64,000 bases of DNA from Shewanella sp. ANA-3 (lineage in GTDB: Bacteria; Pseudomonadota; Gammaproteobacteria; Enterobacterales; Shewanellaceae), in NCBI RefSeq assembly GCF_000203935.1, contig NC_008577.1, forward strand, positions 3,782,001 through 3,846,000. The letters are read 5' to 3'. A model generated the notes under the pieces. It was given only the letters and a program-made list of their open reading frames with translations, was not told where the DNA came from and did no database searches. The stretch's first letter is position 1; each line of letters begins with the position of its first letter. A program made the translations under genes and the position numbers. Below are positions 1-8,745 of this stretch, piece by piece.

Positions 1-382
1 TGATGCCGTTTTGCACTTGCTTCTCGAAGCGATTGCGCTCGGGTGGCACAGCCCCCGGCCAATCGCCGTTTAACGCGGGCGCAGCACTGATACTGGCAGT
101 AGGTTGCGCAATATAGGCTCGACTCTCAGCACTCATTGTCCGCAGTTTTGCTGACGAGGCTTGTTCATGCATGGCGATTGCGGCATCTCTTTGCCTATTG
201 GCCTGACGCTCGGCCTGTTGCTCGGCGGCGAGTTTTGCTTGAGCGGCTAATTCAGCAGGGGTTTGCTGCTCGGCGGCTTTATCACTGCAAGCACTCAAAC
301 CGAGCAAAATAGCGAGCGTTAATCCCGAAACAACAAAACTTAAATGCGCTTTATGGCGAAAGACTGAAGATGGATATCTCAT
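1..382 (-). CDS. Lipoprotein, C-terminus outside the window (possibly a vWA-domain protein)
   Basis: A minus-strand frame opens with ATG at 382 and runs off the left edge without a stop, giving about 127 residues. The N-terminus has basic residues, a hydrophobic stretch and a lipobox (GLSACSDK), so it should be a lipidated envelope protein. An Ala/Gln/Glu-rich linker follows (repeated AAEQQ, AAQAK), then NRFEKQVQNG at the edge. That last piece resembles the segment just before the von Willebrand factor A region of YfbK-like lipoproteins, but this is a recollection, and the defining domain would lie outside the window. The lipoprotein call is well supported; the vWA call is weak. Confidence 0.65.
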   Translation of the reverse strand, partial: MRYPSSVFRHKAHLSFVVSGLTLAILLGLSACSDKAAEQQTPAELAAQAKLAAEQQAERQANRQRDAAIAMHEQASSAKLRTMSAESRAYIAQPTASISAAPALNGDWPGAVPPERNRFEKQVQNGI

Positions 383-595
383 GATAGTGACCTAATCAAA
401 GTGTTCTCAATGGTGGATATCCCTATAAACGCAGCCTCGGCACAAAAGGGTTATTTGATGAGAGAAATTGTCACATCCGCTTTACCAAGCACAGTATTTA
501 TCAAAAACAAAGACATTTAACCGTCTTTTGCAACTATGATCACACAAGGACATTTTTCTGGACTCTAAAATAGAGCCTTGTAACAAGCCGCGTTT

Positions 596-2368
596 ATGGA
601 CCCACACGTGTCACACTCTGCTCATTTGTTTTCATTAAGAATTGCCCACGCCCTTAGCGAGGCGTGCGTAAAAGATAAGTATTCGGTTAAACGTTTTGGA
701 CAAGATCTGCTGGCGGGACTGACCGTCGGGATTATTGCCATTCCGTTGGCGATGGCACTGGCCATTGCCAGCGGTGTCGCCCCACAATATGGCCTATACA
801 CCGCCATTGTCGGTGGTTTTATCATAGCGATGACGGGCGGCTCCCGTTATAGCGTCTCAGGACCAACGGCCGCCTTCGTCGTATTACTCTATCCCATCGC
901 CCAGCAATTTGGTTTGGCAGGGCTGCTCATTGCGACTGTGATGTCAGGCATGATGTTAGTCGCCATGGCGATGTTAAGGCTCGGCAGATTGATCCTCTAC
1001 ATCCCAGAATCCGTCACCTTAGGTTTTACCGCAGGGATTGGGGTAGTGATTGCAACTTTGCAGCTAAAAGACTTCTTTGGCCTGCATATAGAGCACATGC
1101 CGGAGCAATATTTTTCCAAAATCATGGCCTTAGGCCAGGCATTACCCAGCCTTCACTTGCCGAGCTTGTTAGTCGCCGCGGCCACCTTAGCCACTATGCT
1201 ACTCTGGCCTAAATTGAAGCTCCCAGTACCAGCCCATCTGCCCGCAATCGCCTTAGGCAGTATTCTTGCCCTAGTGTTAAATGCCATGGGCGCCGATATT
1301 GAAACCATAGGAACACGCTTTCATTATCAATTAAGCGACGGCAGTGTCGGCACAGGTATTCCCGCTGTACTCCCCCACTTTGAATGGCCTTGGTTACAAA
1401 CGGGCGCAAACGGTCAAACCTTTGAATTTAATCTGGCGACCTTTCAAGCCTTACTGCCCGCCGCCTTTGCGATTGCCATGTTAGGTGCGATTGAATCGCT
1501 GCTGTGTGCCGTAGTGCTCGATGGCATGACAGGAAAACGCCACAGCGCGAATAGTGAGCTCCTCGGCCAAGGTATAGGTAACATCATTACCCCATTTTTT
1601 GGCGGTATCCCAGCAACGGCGGCCATTGCGCGCAGCGCGGCAAACGTTAAGGCGGGAGCCCAGAGCCCAATAGCATCGATGATCCACGCCATAGTGGTCT
1701 TGGTGGGTTTAGTCGCGCTCGCGGGAGTATTAGCCTACTTACCCATGTCAGCCATGGCCGCATTATTATTGGTGGTGGCTTGGAATATGAGTGAAGCCCC
1801 CAAAGCGGTGCATTTACTGAAAACGGCCCCCACCAGCGATATCTTAGTATTTTTAACTTGTTTTTCACTCACAGTCATTTTCGACATGGTGATCGCCATC
1901 AGTGTAGGGATTATCTTAGCCGCCCTACTGTTTATGAAAGAAATTGCTGAGATGACCAAGCTTTATGATATCAGCAGCAATAAGCGCTATGTCGATCACC
2001 CCCTCCCCGCTGACTGGGCGGTGATAAAAATTAACGGTCCATTATTCTTTGCCGCGGCTGATCGAATTTTTGCCGAGATAGCGAGCCTCACCCAAGACAA
2101 ACAAGTCATCGTCCTTTACTTAGATGGGGTATCCATCCTCGATGCGGGGGGCCTTGCGGCGCTCAATAAACTCATCGATAAATGTAAACTTAACCACACT
2201 AAGCTGATCATTGCCGATTTGCAGTTCCAACCTATTCGCACCCTAGCGAGAGCTAAAGTGCAACCAATTGAGGGCGTACTGAAGTTTTATCCCACCCTGC
2301 GCGAAGCCTTGGCAGAAGCGCCAGTGCCAGAACAGATTATCGAATCAAGTACGACTGTCACTCATTAA
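596..2368 (+). CDS. dauA: SulP-family anion/dicarboxylate transporter with STAS domain (DauA-like)
   Basis: This 590-residue inner-membrane transporter carries the SulP signature region near residues 40-110, including GVAPQYGLYTA and GGSRYSVSGPTAAFV. A hydrophobic core with many membrane segments runs to about residue 455, and a cytoplasmic STAS domain follows (about 475-575, with VIVLYLDGVSILDAGGL). The similarity remembered for E. coli DauA (YchM), an aerobic C4-dicarboxylate transporter, is high over the first 150 residues. The family also contains sulfate and bicarbonate carriers, so the substrate is inferred. The ATG at 596 has no clear ribosome binding site; an in-frame GTG or TTG slightly downstream is possible. 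It stands alone, followed by a hairpin at 2396-2425. Confidence 0.85.
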   Translation: MDPHVSHSAHLFSLRIAHALSEACVKDKYSVKRFGQDLLAGLTVGIIAIPLAMALAIASGVAPQYGLYTAIVGGFIIAMTGGSRYSVSGPTAAFVVLLYPIAQQFGLAGLLIATVMSGMMLVAMAMLRLGRLILYIPESVTLGFTAGIGVVIATLQLKDFFGLHIEHMPEQYFSKIMALGQALPSLHLPSLLVAAATLATMLLWPKLKLPVPAHLPAIALGSILALVLNAMGADIETIGTRFHYQLSDGSVGTGIPAVLPHFEWPWLQTGANGQTFEFNLATFQALLPAAFAIAMLGAIESLLCAVVLDGMTGKRHSANSELLGQGIGNIITPFFGGIPATAAIARSAANVKAGAQSPIASMIHAIVVLVGLVALAGVLAYLPMSAMAALLLVVAWNMSEAPKAVHLLKTAPTSDILVFLTCFSLTVIFDMVIAISVGIILAALLFMKEIAEMTKLYDISSNKRYVDHPLPADWAVIKINGPLFFAAADRIFAEIASLTQDKQVIVLYLDGVSILDAGGLAALNKLIDKCKLNHTKLIIADLQFQPIRTLARAKVQPIEGVLKFYPTLREALAEAPVPEQIIESSTTVTH

Positions 2369-2395
2369 CCCTCAAGTTAACGCTTATTATACCTG

Positions 2396-2428
2396 TCCCC
2401 TGAAACCTTTAATGGTCTCAGGGGATTT
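2396..2428 (+). terminator. Hairpin after the SulP gene
   Basis: An 8-bp perfect inverted repeat, TCCCCTGA (2396-2403) and TCAGGGGA (2418-2425), is followed by only three T residues. It lies 27 bases after the stop of the transporter gene and is a likely but weak intrinsic terminator. Confidence 0.5.
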
Positions 2429-2623
2429 AAGCCCATTCAGCGAACACTTTATCCACGCTAAAAGCGCTATTTTTACGCGCAAAAAACGTCAGAAATCAGG
2501 CTTTACATGCTATTATTCTGCGCCATGATGCTCCCGGCTCTGATAGGGGTTGCGGACATCGACTGTACCCAGACCTGATACAAGGTCAAAATATAATTAA
2601 AATTAGTGAGTTAAGGAGTTATC

Positions 2624-3115
2624 ATGCAAGCCCTTGTTGCTGTTGTTATGGGTTCTAAGAGTGATTGGCCCACAATGGAAGCCGCCGCTGAGATCATGGA
2701 TAAACTGCAAGTGCCTTACCATGTTGAAGTCGTATCTGCCCATAGAACGCCAGATAAACTGATGGAGTTTGCAGCCGGAGCCGCTGACCGTGGTTTTAAA
2801 ATTATTATCGGTGGTGCGGGCGGTGCTGCTCACTTACCCGGTATGATTGCCTCAAAAACTCGCTTACCCGTATTAGGTGTACCAGTACAAAGCAAAGCGC
2901 TGTCGGGCATGGATAGCTTACTGTCTATCGTGCAGATGCCAAAAGGCATTGCCGTTGGCACTCTGGCCATCGGAACCGCAGGTGCCTTTAACGCCGGTCT
3001 ACTCGCCTGCCAAATCTTAGCCAATAACGATGCTGAACTTGCCGCACGTTTAGAAGCCTTTAGAGAAGAACAAACCCGCGCAGTGCTGGACAATCCCGAC
3101 CCGAGGGAAGCCTAA
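2624..3115 (+). CDS. purE: N5-carboxyaminoimidazole ribonucleotide mutase
   Basis: A 163-residue class I PurE, which converts N5-CAIR to CAIR in de novo purine synthesis in the cytoplasm. Visible hallmarks are MGSKSDWPTM near residue 10, the conserved SAHRTPDKL around 40-48 and the glycine-rich GGAGGAAHLPGM. Length and motifs are complete. The start is well placed, with TTAAGGAGTT just upstream of the ATG. It overlaps purK by one base (TAATG), so the two are translationally coupled and form a purEK operon whose products act in successive steps. Confidence 0.97.
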   Translation: MQALVAVVMGSKSDWPTMEAAAEIMDKLQVPYHVEVVSAHRTPDKLMEFAAGAADRGFKIIIGGAGGAAHLPGMIASKTRLPVLGVPVQSKALSGMDSLLSIVQMPKGIAVGTLAIGTAGAFNAGLLACQILANNDAELAARLEAFREEQTRAVLDNPDPREA

Positions 3116-4212
3116 TGACTCAAGCAAGTGCAAAACCTAAGGTTTGGGTATTAGGTAATGGCCAACTTGGCGCCATGCTGACCCACGCGGGCGAGCCTTT
3201 GGCGATTGATGTTCGCGCCGTCGATATCATGACGCCAACCGATGAAATCCTGCCGCTAGCGCCTCACGATATCATCACCGCCGAACGCGAGCAGTGGCCC
3301 GAATCCGCCTTAAGCTTACAACTCAGCACCCATCAGCATTTTGTTAACGGCCCAGTATTTAGCCGTTTGGCCGATCGTTACAGCCAAAAAAGCTTACTCG
3401 ATCAGATCCAAGTCCCAACGGCGCCTTGGACACTTGTCGATGATAAAACCGACGTCGAAAATCTGTACCAAGCCTTTGGCCCGCGAGTGCTAATGAAGCG
3501 CCGCACAGGTGGTTACGACGGTAAGGGTCAACACTGGCTAAAACAAGCCGAAGCGGGAGAGATCCCCCAAGATTGGCGTAACTTGGCCATTGCCGAACAA
3601 GCAATCAACTTCGATGAAGAAGTCTCCTTAGTCGGCGTACGTACCCGTGAAGGTCAATGCGTGTTTTATCCATTAACACTCAACCTGCACCAAGACGGCA
3701 TTTTGATGGCCTCAATTTCGCCACTGACTCGCCTGAATCACCTGCAAGCCCAAGCGGAAGGCATGCTCAGCGCCATTATGCATGAGCTGGAATATGTCGG
3801 CGTGATGGCGATGGAGTGTTTCCGTGTTGGCGATAAGTTGCTGGTTAACGAGTTAGCACCGCGGGTGCACAACTCAGGCCATTGGACCCAAGCGGGCACC
3901 CATATGGATCAATTCCAACTGCATTTAAGAGCCCTGTGCGGTATTGCGATTCCGCAGCCACAGGTGAACTTTCAATGCGTGATGGTCAATTTGATTGGTA
4001 TCGAAAACGATCCCCGCTGGTTAAACCTGCCTAATGCCGAACTGTATTGGTACAACAAAGAGGTTCGTCCTGGCCGTAAAGTCGGGCACTTAAACCTTTC
4101 TGTGCCGAATACTACCGTATTAAAAGACAGCATTAGCGCGCTGCAAACTTGGATGCCAAGCCAATACCAAGCGCCACTCGCGTGGATTTTAGCTGAGTTC
4201 GCTAAAGCCTAA
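3115..4212 (+). CDS. purK: N5-carboxyaminoimidazole ribonucleotide synthase
   Basis: A 365-residue ATP-grasp enzyme that makes N5-CAIR from AIR, bicarbonate and ATP, feeding PurE. The N-terminal segment WVLGNGQLGAML is the usual PurK nucleotide-fold start. The ATP-grasp region includes LMKRRTGGYDGKGQ (about residues 126-139) and the ligand-binding NELAPRVHNSGHWT near 245. Length fits the family. It is the second gene of the purEK operon, and a strong terminator follows at 4230. Confidence 0.97.
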   Translation: MTQASAKPKVWVLGNGQLGAMLTHAGEPLAIDVRAVDIMTPTDEILPLAPHDIITAEREQWPESALSLQLSTHQHFVNGPVFSRLADRYSQKSLLDQIQVPTAPWTLVDDKTDVENLYQAFGPRVLMKRRTGGYDGKGQHWLKQAEAGEIPQDWRNLAIAEQAINFDEEVSLVGVRTREGQCVFYPLTLNLHQDGILMASISPLTRLNHLQAQAEGMLSAIMHELEYVGVMAMECFRVGDKLLVNELAPRVHNSGHWTQAGTHMDQFQLHLRALCGIAIPQPQVNFQCVMVNLIGIENDPRWLNLPNAELYWYNKEVRPGRKVGHLNLSVPNTTVLKDSISALQTWMPSQYQAPLAWILAEFAKA

Positions 4213-4229
4213 CCGAGCCGCAGACCACT

Positions 4230-4269
4230 GATAAGGGAGCAAAATTGTTCCCTTATCCGTCATTTTTTT
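4230..4269 (+). terminator. Intrinsic terminator of purEK
   Basis: A 9-bp stem GATAAGGGA / TCCCTTATC (4230-4238 and 4249-4257) is followed by CGTCA and a run of seven T residues. Confidence 0.85.
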
Positions 4270-4364
4270 ATCTTCGTTATATACTTATCCATACTCAGCG
4301 TGAATGAGTTAGTGATGTAGTGATTAAAGCTGACTAACCGGAGCACGAACAAAGGAACTGCCGA

Positions 4365-5627
4365 GTGAAATTAAGGGATAATTTTAAACGTAAAACCATA
4401 GACCGCTTGGACTATCGCTATCATCTATTGCTGCTGATAGTGCCAATAGTATTATTCGTCTTACTGTTTGTGTTTAATGCTCCCACCGAAGGTTGGACTA
4501 TTCTGCCGCTGCTGTTTGTCTGTCTTATCTATGTGATTGCCTACAGCCTTATTTATTATCTTCACCAGGGTCGCTTAACCCGTCTATGGCAACACTTAGA
4601 GCAAGTGGTGAGCATTAACGATGCTATTTATGAGCTTGCCCATCTATCGAGCCAGTATAAAAATGAACATGCGTTTCTCGATGCACTGCTGAATAAAGCC
4701 GTTTGCATCATTAACGGTGCCGAAATGGGTAGCATCATCAAAGTCAACGAAGAGACCCATAAACTGCACTTCGAATCCGTTGTTGGGCTCGATCTTAACA
4801 TGCTCAAGCAATTGAATTTTTCCCTCGAGCAGTCCTTCGAATATCGGCTCACTAAGGGCAAATGCGACCGCGTGGTAGTAGTGGATGATATGAAAAACAT
4901 CAATGCCGCCAGTACGCTCACCGGTGAAGAGCAGCACATCTTGCTCACCGCGGCTAAGCAACCGATACGTTCTACACTCTCAAGCCCAATACGCATCGAT
5001 GGCAAACTCTATGGCATGCTTAATCTCGACAGTAGTAGTGTCGGTGCCTTTAGTGATTACGACCGCAACCTGGTCTCTATTCTCACCCATGAGGCCAGCA
5101 ATGCGATTGCCCTGTACCAGAAGTCATTGCAAATCACTAAACTCGCCAACTTTGACAACTTAACCGGACTCTATAACCGTAAAAACTTCGAAGATGCCCT
5201 ACAACATTGGCAACCTAAGGCTCATCTAGGCAGCTTTTTGGTGATTATCGATATGGATAATCTCAAGACCATTAATGATCAGCATGGGCATCAGGCTGGC
5301 GATATGGCCATTAAGCGAGTAGCTAATACCATACTGAGTTATTGGAAGCATAAAGGCATTATCTCGCGCTTCGGGGGGGATGAGTTTGTCGCCCTCTGCC
5401 ATGGTCCATTAGAGCTGCTTGAAAGCGATTTGGATGCTATGCGCGTCAAGTTACACCAAGAGTCATCCTTAAATCTTAACTTCAGCGTGGGTATAGCCGC
5501 ATACGACAATGATTGGGCAAAATCATTTAAACTGGCAGACCAAGCTATGTATGAGCAAAAACGCGGTAAGAAGAAAGCGGTAAAAGCACTCGAAGCGATT
5601 GCGGCCAATAACCAATTGGCGCAGTAG
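4365..5627 (+). CDS. Membrane-anchored GAF-GGDEF diguanylate cyclase
   Basis: A 420-residue protein starting at GTG, with AAAGGA upstream. Two hydrophobic segments near residues 22-43 and 49-70 anchor it in the inner membrane. A GAF-type sensory domain spans about 85-240, and a GGDEF domain occupies roughly 255-410 with the active-site motif intact in SRFGGDEFV. The expected role is cyclic di-GMP synthesis. The residues before GGDEF (WKHKGIISRF) show no RxxD product-inhibition site, so feedback control may be absent. The GAF ligand cannot be predicted. It is monocistronic and converges on the lipoprotein gene at 5678. Confidence 0.9.
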   Translation: MKLRDNFKRKTIDRLDYRYHLLLLIVPIVLFVLLFVFNAPTEGWTILPLLFVCLIYVIAYSLIYYLHQGRLTRLWQHLEQVVSINDAIYELAHLSSQYKNEHAFLDALLNKAVCIINGAEMGSIIKVNEETHKLHFESVVGLDLNMLKQLNFSLEQSFEYRLTKGKCDRVVVVDDMKNINAASTLTGEEQHILLTAAKQPIRSTLSSPIRIDGKLYGMLNLDSSSVGAFSDYDRNLVSILTHEASNAIALYQKSLQITKLANFDNLTGLYNRKNFEDALQHWQPKAHLGSFLVIIDMDNLKTINDQHGHQAGDMAIKRVANTILSYWKHKGIISRFGGDEFVALCHGPLELLESDLDAMRVKLHQESSLNLNFSVGIAAYDNDWAKSFKLADQAMYEQKRGKKKAVKALEAIAANNQLAQ

Positions 5628-5633
5628 TGGCAT

Positions 5634-5660
5634 TAGGAGCTTATCAACCATAAGCTCCTA
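5634..5660. terminator. Hairpin between convergent genes
   Basis: A perfect 11-bp inverted repeat, TAGGAGCTTAT and ATAAGCTCCTA with a 5-base loop, sits between the converging GGDEF and lipoprotein genes. No T-tract follows on either strand, so it is only a probable terminator. Confidence 0.5.
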
Positions 5661-5677
5661 AACGCATAAATCTGTTA

Positions 5678-6295
5678 CTAGCTGAAGAATAAGCGCCACA
5701 ACCAAGAAGAATCTAGATCCTCCTGACAGGTTTTATACTGAGCCGCATAGCGCTTAGCCCTGTCATCCACCTTAGCCGCGACTTTCACCAGCCACGCCTT
5801 AGACTTATAAGTCCCGCGGCGATAGCCTCCCCAGCCTTCGTGATAGTTGAGGTATTGCGCCCTCGCATCCCACTTGGAAACGCCATTGATTTTATTAGTC
5901 TTGTAAATAAACCAGCCCATAAAATCCATAGCATCATCAAAATTACTCCGCGAAGACCAGCTGTTTCCCGTCTCGCGAACATAATCATCCCAGGTCATGG
6001 TTTTGGCCTGTGCATAACCATAGGCATCGCTGGCTCGACCGATGGGAATAAACCCTAAGAAGTACTCCATTGGCGGCGCGGCATTATGCTTGAAGGAGCT
6101 TTCTTGATACATCATCGCCAGTGGCACATGCACAGGCACGCCCCATTTATCACGGGTGTCCTTAGCGGCTTCGTACCATGAACGATGCTCTTGAAAAATA
6201 TCGCAAAGGTTATCGGGAGATTTAGGCGGAGAAGTGGCGCAGCCAGAGAGTAAACCAATGGATGCACATAGCAGAGTTGTCGAAAGCCATTTCAT
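5678..6295 (-). CDS. Lysozyme-like/SLT-type lipoprotein (putative lytic transglycosylase)
   Basis: A 205-residue lipoprotein with signal and lipobox LLSGCATSP. The mature part resembles a transglycosylase SLT fold: MMYQESSF supplies a candidate catalytic Glu near residue 65, DAYGYAQAKTMTWDDY near 90-105 matches the usual GxxQ segment, and NYHEGWGGY lies near 150. The expected role is peptidoglycan cleavage in the periplasm or at the outer membrane. Assignment rests on motif resemblance only, and the enzymatic function is inferred. Confidence 0.75.
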   Translation of the reverse strand: MKWLSTTLLCASIGLLSGCATSPPKSPDNLCDIFQEHRSWYEAAKDTRDKWGVPVHVPLAMMYQESSFKHNAAPPMEYFLGFIPIGRASDAYGYAQAKTMTWDDYVRETGNSWSSRSNFDDAMDFMGWFIYKTNKINGVSKWDARAQYLNYHEGWGGYRRGTYKSKAWLVKVAAKVDDRAKRYAAQYKTCQEDLDSSWLWRLFFS

Positions 6296-6376
6296 TCAGC
6301 GCTTGTTCTCCCAAGAAATAAAACTGGCCCATCATCGCACAGTCATAGGGTGAGGCAAAGCGCCAATCCTGTTTTT

Positions 6377-6399
6377 GGCGCTAAGATCACCTTAGCGCC
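6377..6399. other. Inverted repeat between two lipoprotein genes
   Basis: GGCGCTAAG (6377-6385) and CTTAGCGCC (6391-6399) form a perfect 9-bp stem downstream of the lipoprotein gene that ends at 6452. No T-tract follows on the minus strand, so it may be a processing or weak terminator hairpin. Confidence 0.4.
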
Positions 6400-6451
6400 T
6401 ATTATCAGGCCAAACTCATTAACAGAAATGACAATCCATTGTTAAATCGGA

Positions 6452-6913
6452 TTATTTTGTTTCAGGGCTGAGATCAAACTGGCATTCATGGTTTTCTTGC
6501 TGCCACACACCAGGCTCCCAATAGTTGGTATCTTTACCCATATAGCGCTTATCCGTATGGAATAAGGCGCCAATATGGTAACGCTGATGCCCTTCCACCA
6601 TTAACTTGAAGGTTTTAGGAGTACGCGCACTGAGGGAAACCCCAAGGGAAGGATCATCAATCAGCTCGGCGACAGTGAACTCATATTCCCCCGGCGCCAA
6701 TTGATAATTAGGTTTAGACACCACAGGCTTACCATTGAGATGGGTCACCACTACGCGATACCAATGGGTGCTGGCATCGGGCTGTAAATACCCGGACACA
6801 GTGCCGCAACTTAAGTCATCTTCAGGCGAGGAGACACAACCAGACAACAATGCCGTGAGCCCAAGTAGACTAGCGGCAAGTGTAAGTTTGTGCCCAGTTA
6901 AATAGTGACTCAT
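6452..6913 (-). CDS. Small lipoprotein of unknown function, coupled to gshA
   Basis: A 153-residue protein with an N-terminal hydrophobic segment and lipobox LLSGCVSSP. The mature part contains VVSKPNYQLAPGEYEFTVAE-type beta-rich sequence and a single Cys pair candidate (SCGT and ECQF). I do not recognise a family. Its ATG shares one base with the gshA stop codon (TAATG on the minus strand), so it is translated from the gshA mRNA. A role connected with glutathione is not implied by the sequence. Confidence 0.8.
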   Translation of the reverse strand: MSHYLTGHKLTLAASLLGLTALLSGCVSSPEDDLSCGTVSGYLQPDASTHWYRVVVTHLNGKPVVSKPNYQLAPGEYEFTVAELIDDPSLGVSLSARTPKTFKLMVEGHQRYHIGALFHTDKRYMGKDTNYWEPGVWQQENHECQFDLSPETK

Positions 6914-8484
6914 TAGGATGAAGTCCCGAAATAGTCCGTCAGATAATCATCAAAGGATACCGCACTTTGCGCCGCTTCGATGTCCGCTTGCTTGTTAAGC
7001 GATGCTTGCGCCTCAGCTTGATAATCGCTGACAACCTCGGCAGATAAGGGGTAATCCATAAAATATTGGTGATATTGCTGCGCCAGTGACATCACCCATT
7101 GTCCATGGTCTTGGCCGTTAGTGATTAATTGCTGAATGACCAGCCCTGACAAGGTCTTTTGTGGGTCATTCACGGCTTCACGCCAATGGGCTAAGGCCGC
7201 TTGGTAATCCTGTTTATCACCATCGAGCAATTTGGCCAATGCATCCAAATGCTCAAACAGATCCAAAAGCCACGTTTGCAGTGAGCGTGTACCAGTCTCG
7301 GTTAATAACTCGAGCCCAGGTTTACGGCCTTCAAGCACGACGGATTTTAAGTTAGCACTTAAACGGGCTTCTTCTGCCACATCGCACTTAGGCGACTCGG
7401 TTAATAAGCAATAGAGTAAAAACAAGTCGAGGAAACGCACTTGGTTCTCTTCAATCCCAATCGGGCTGAAGGGGTTTACATCTAATGCACGCACCTCAAT
7501 ATATTCAACCCCCGCACGGGCAAGGGCTTCAGAGGGTTTCTCACCGCTTTTGGTGACGCGTTTAGCACGGATAGGCGAGTAAAATTCGTTTTCAATTTGC
7601 AGCACATTGGCATTGAGCTGGCGATATTCACCATCCACCTTCACCCCGATATTGGCAAAGTTGGCCGATGACATCTTAATCGCGGCTCTCACCCCAGCCA
7701 GATACTCGGGCAGGGAGTTATAACTGATATTAAGATCTTCTTGCTCTTTATTGGTGTAACCTAAATCGCTCATCCGCAGCGAAGTCGCATAGGGTAGATA
7801 CAAGGTGCCACGGCCCGATTTTTCAAAGCGTAAATCGGTCTTCTGCCCCTTGATAAACGAGCTACACAGCGCAGGTGATGCCCCAAACAGATAAGGTAAC
7901 ACCCAGACTAAACGGCGGTAATTGCGAATGAGGCCAAAGTAAGATTCGGAGATAAAATCCTCAAAGCTCACGCTTTTGTCACTCAACTCATAGAGGCTTT
8001 GCCACAGCTCCTGCGATACCGAGAAGTTAAAATGCACCCCAGAGATGATCTGCATCAGAGCGCCATAACGGTAGGTTAAGCCCTTGCGATACAAGGTTTT
8101 CATCTTACCCGTGTTAGAACTGCCATAACGGGCGACCGGAATATTCTGCTCATCCTTCACGTAACATGGCATGCTCACAGGCCACAGGCGCTGACCATGC
8201 AAATGACGCACGCTAAAGGCATGGGTCTCGGTGAGTCCTTGCAATAGGGGGCCAACTTGATTGTTTACTGGGGTGATAAATTCAAGCAGTGCTTCACTGT
8301 AATCTGTCGTAATGCGCGAATGCGTTAATGCCGAGCCAAGCTCTAATGGATGACCATCTAACGCAAGGTAGCCTGACTCGTCGATACGCAGCGCTTCACG
8401 CTCAATTCCACGTAACATGCCAAGGAGTGCGGCACGCCCTTGAGCGTCCGAGAAATGTTGTACTAATTCATTGAATGGCTTCAA
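6913..8484 (-). CDS. gshA: Glutamate-cysteine ligase
   Basis: The first and rate-limiting enzyme of glutathione synthesis, joining glutamate and cysteine with ATP in the cytoplasm. Characteristic segments are GIEREALRID, ITTDYSEALLEFITP and the later EVRALDVNPFSPIG. The frame is open to an ATG at 8574, but I prefer the TTG at 8484 (LKPFNELVQ): AGAGAAG lies just upstream, and the resulting 523 residues match the usual length of about 520, while the longer version adds 30 residues with no family counterpart. The downstream lipoprotein gene overlaps it by one base. Confidence 0.93.
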   Translation of the reverse strand: MKPFNELVQHFSDAQGRAALLGMLRGIEREALRIDESGYLALDGHPLELGSALTHSRITTDYSEALLEFITPVNNQVGPLLQGLTETHAFSVRHLHGQRLWPVSMPCYVKDEQNIPVARYGSSNTGKMKTLYRKGLTYRYGALMQIISGVHFNFSVSQELWQSLYELSDKSVSFEDFISESYFGLIRNYRRLVWVLPYLFGASPALCSSFIKGQKTDLRFEKSGRGTLYLPYATSLRMSDLGYTNKEQEDLNISYNSLPEYLAGVRAAIKMSSANFANIGVKVDGEYRQLNANVLQIENEFYSPIRAKRVTKSGEKPSEALARAGVEYIEVRALDVNPFSPIGIEENQVRFLDLFLLYCLLTESPKCDVAEEARLSANLKSVVLEGRKPGLELLTETGTRSLQTWLLDLFEHLDALAKLLDGDKQDYQAALAHWREAVNDPQKTLSGLVIQQLITNGQDHGQWVMSLAQQYHQYFMDYPLSAEVVSDYQAEAQASLNKQADIEAAQSAVSFDDYLTDYFGTSS

Positions 8485-8619
8485 TTTGCGCTTCTCTGAT
8501 TGGTGATTCGCTATCGCGACAAGGTTAACAGTCAGACCTTTATTTTGAGGCTTATCTTTCAAAATACGCCTCAAAATAAATCTAAACCTGTCCGTGGAGC
8601 AAGCCTAATTACATTCTTC

Positions 8620-8662
8620 TGCGATAAAACGCAGACGGTGACAGCTAATGCTGTCACCGTCT
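8620..8662 (-). terminator. Terminator of the M16 peptidase gene
   Basis: A perfect 13-bp stem with a 4-base loop (AGACGGTGACAGC at 8633-8645, GCTGTCACCGTCT at 8650-8662) lies about 85 bases after the M16 stop. On the minus strand it is followed by GCGTTTTATC, a short T-tract. Confidence 0.75.
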
Positions 8663-8745
8663 TACTCGTTAATACTTTAGACTGGCAGCGAGGTTGTGCT
8701 GCACAATTAGCTTGTCTGCAATTTATATTGGGTCGAAAAGCTAAT

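Noticed and set aside
2475..2489. PurR-box-like sequence upstream of purE
   Set aside because: The central CG of the PurR consensus is missing and the arms do not match, so it was not listed as an operator.
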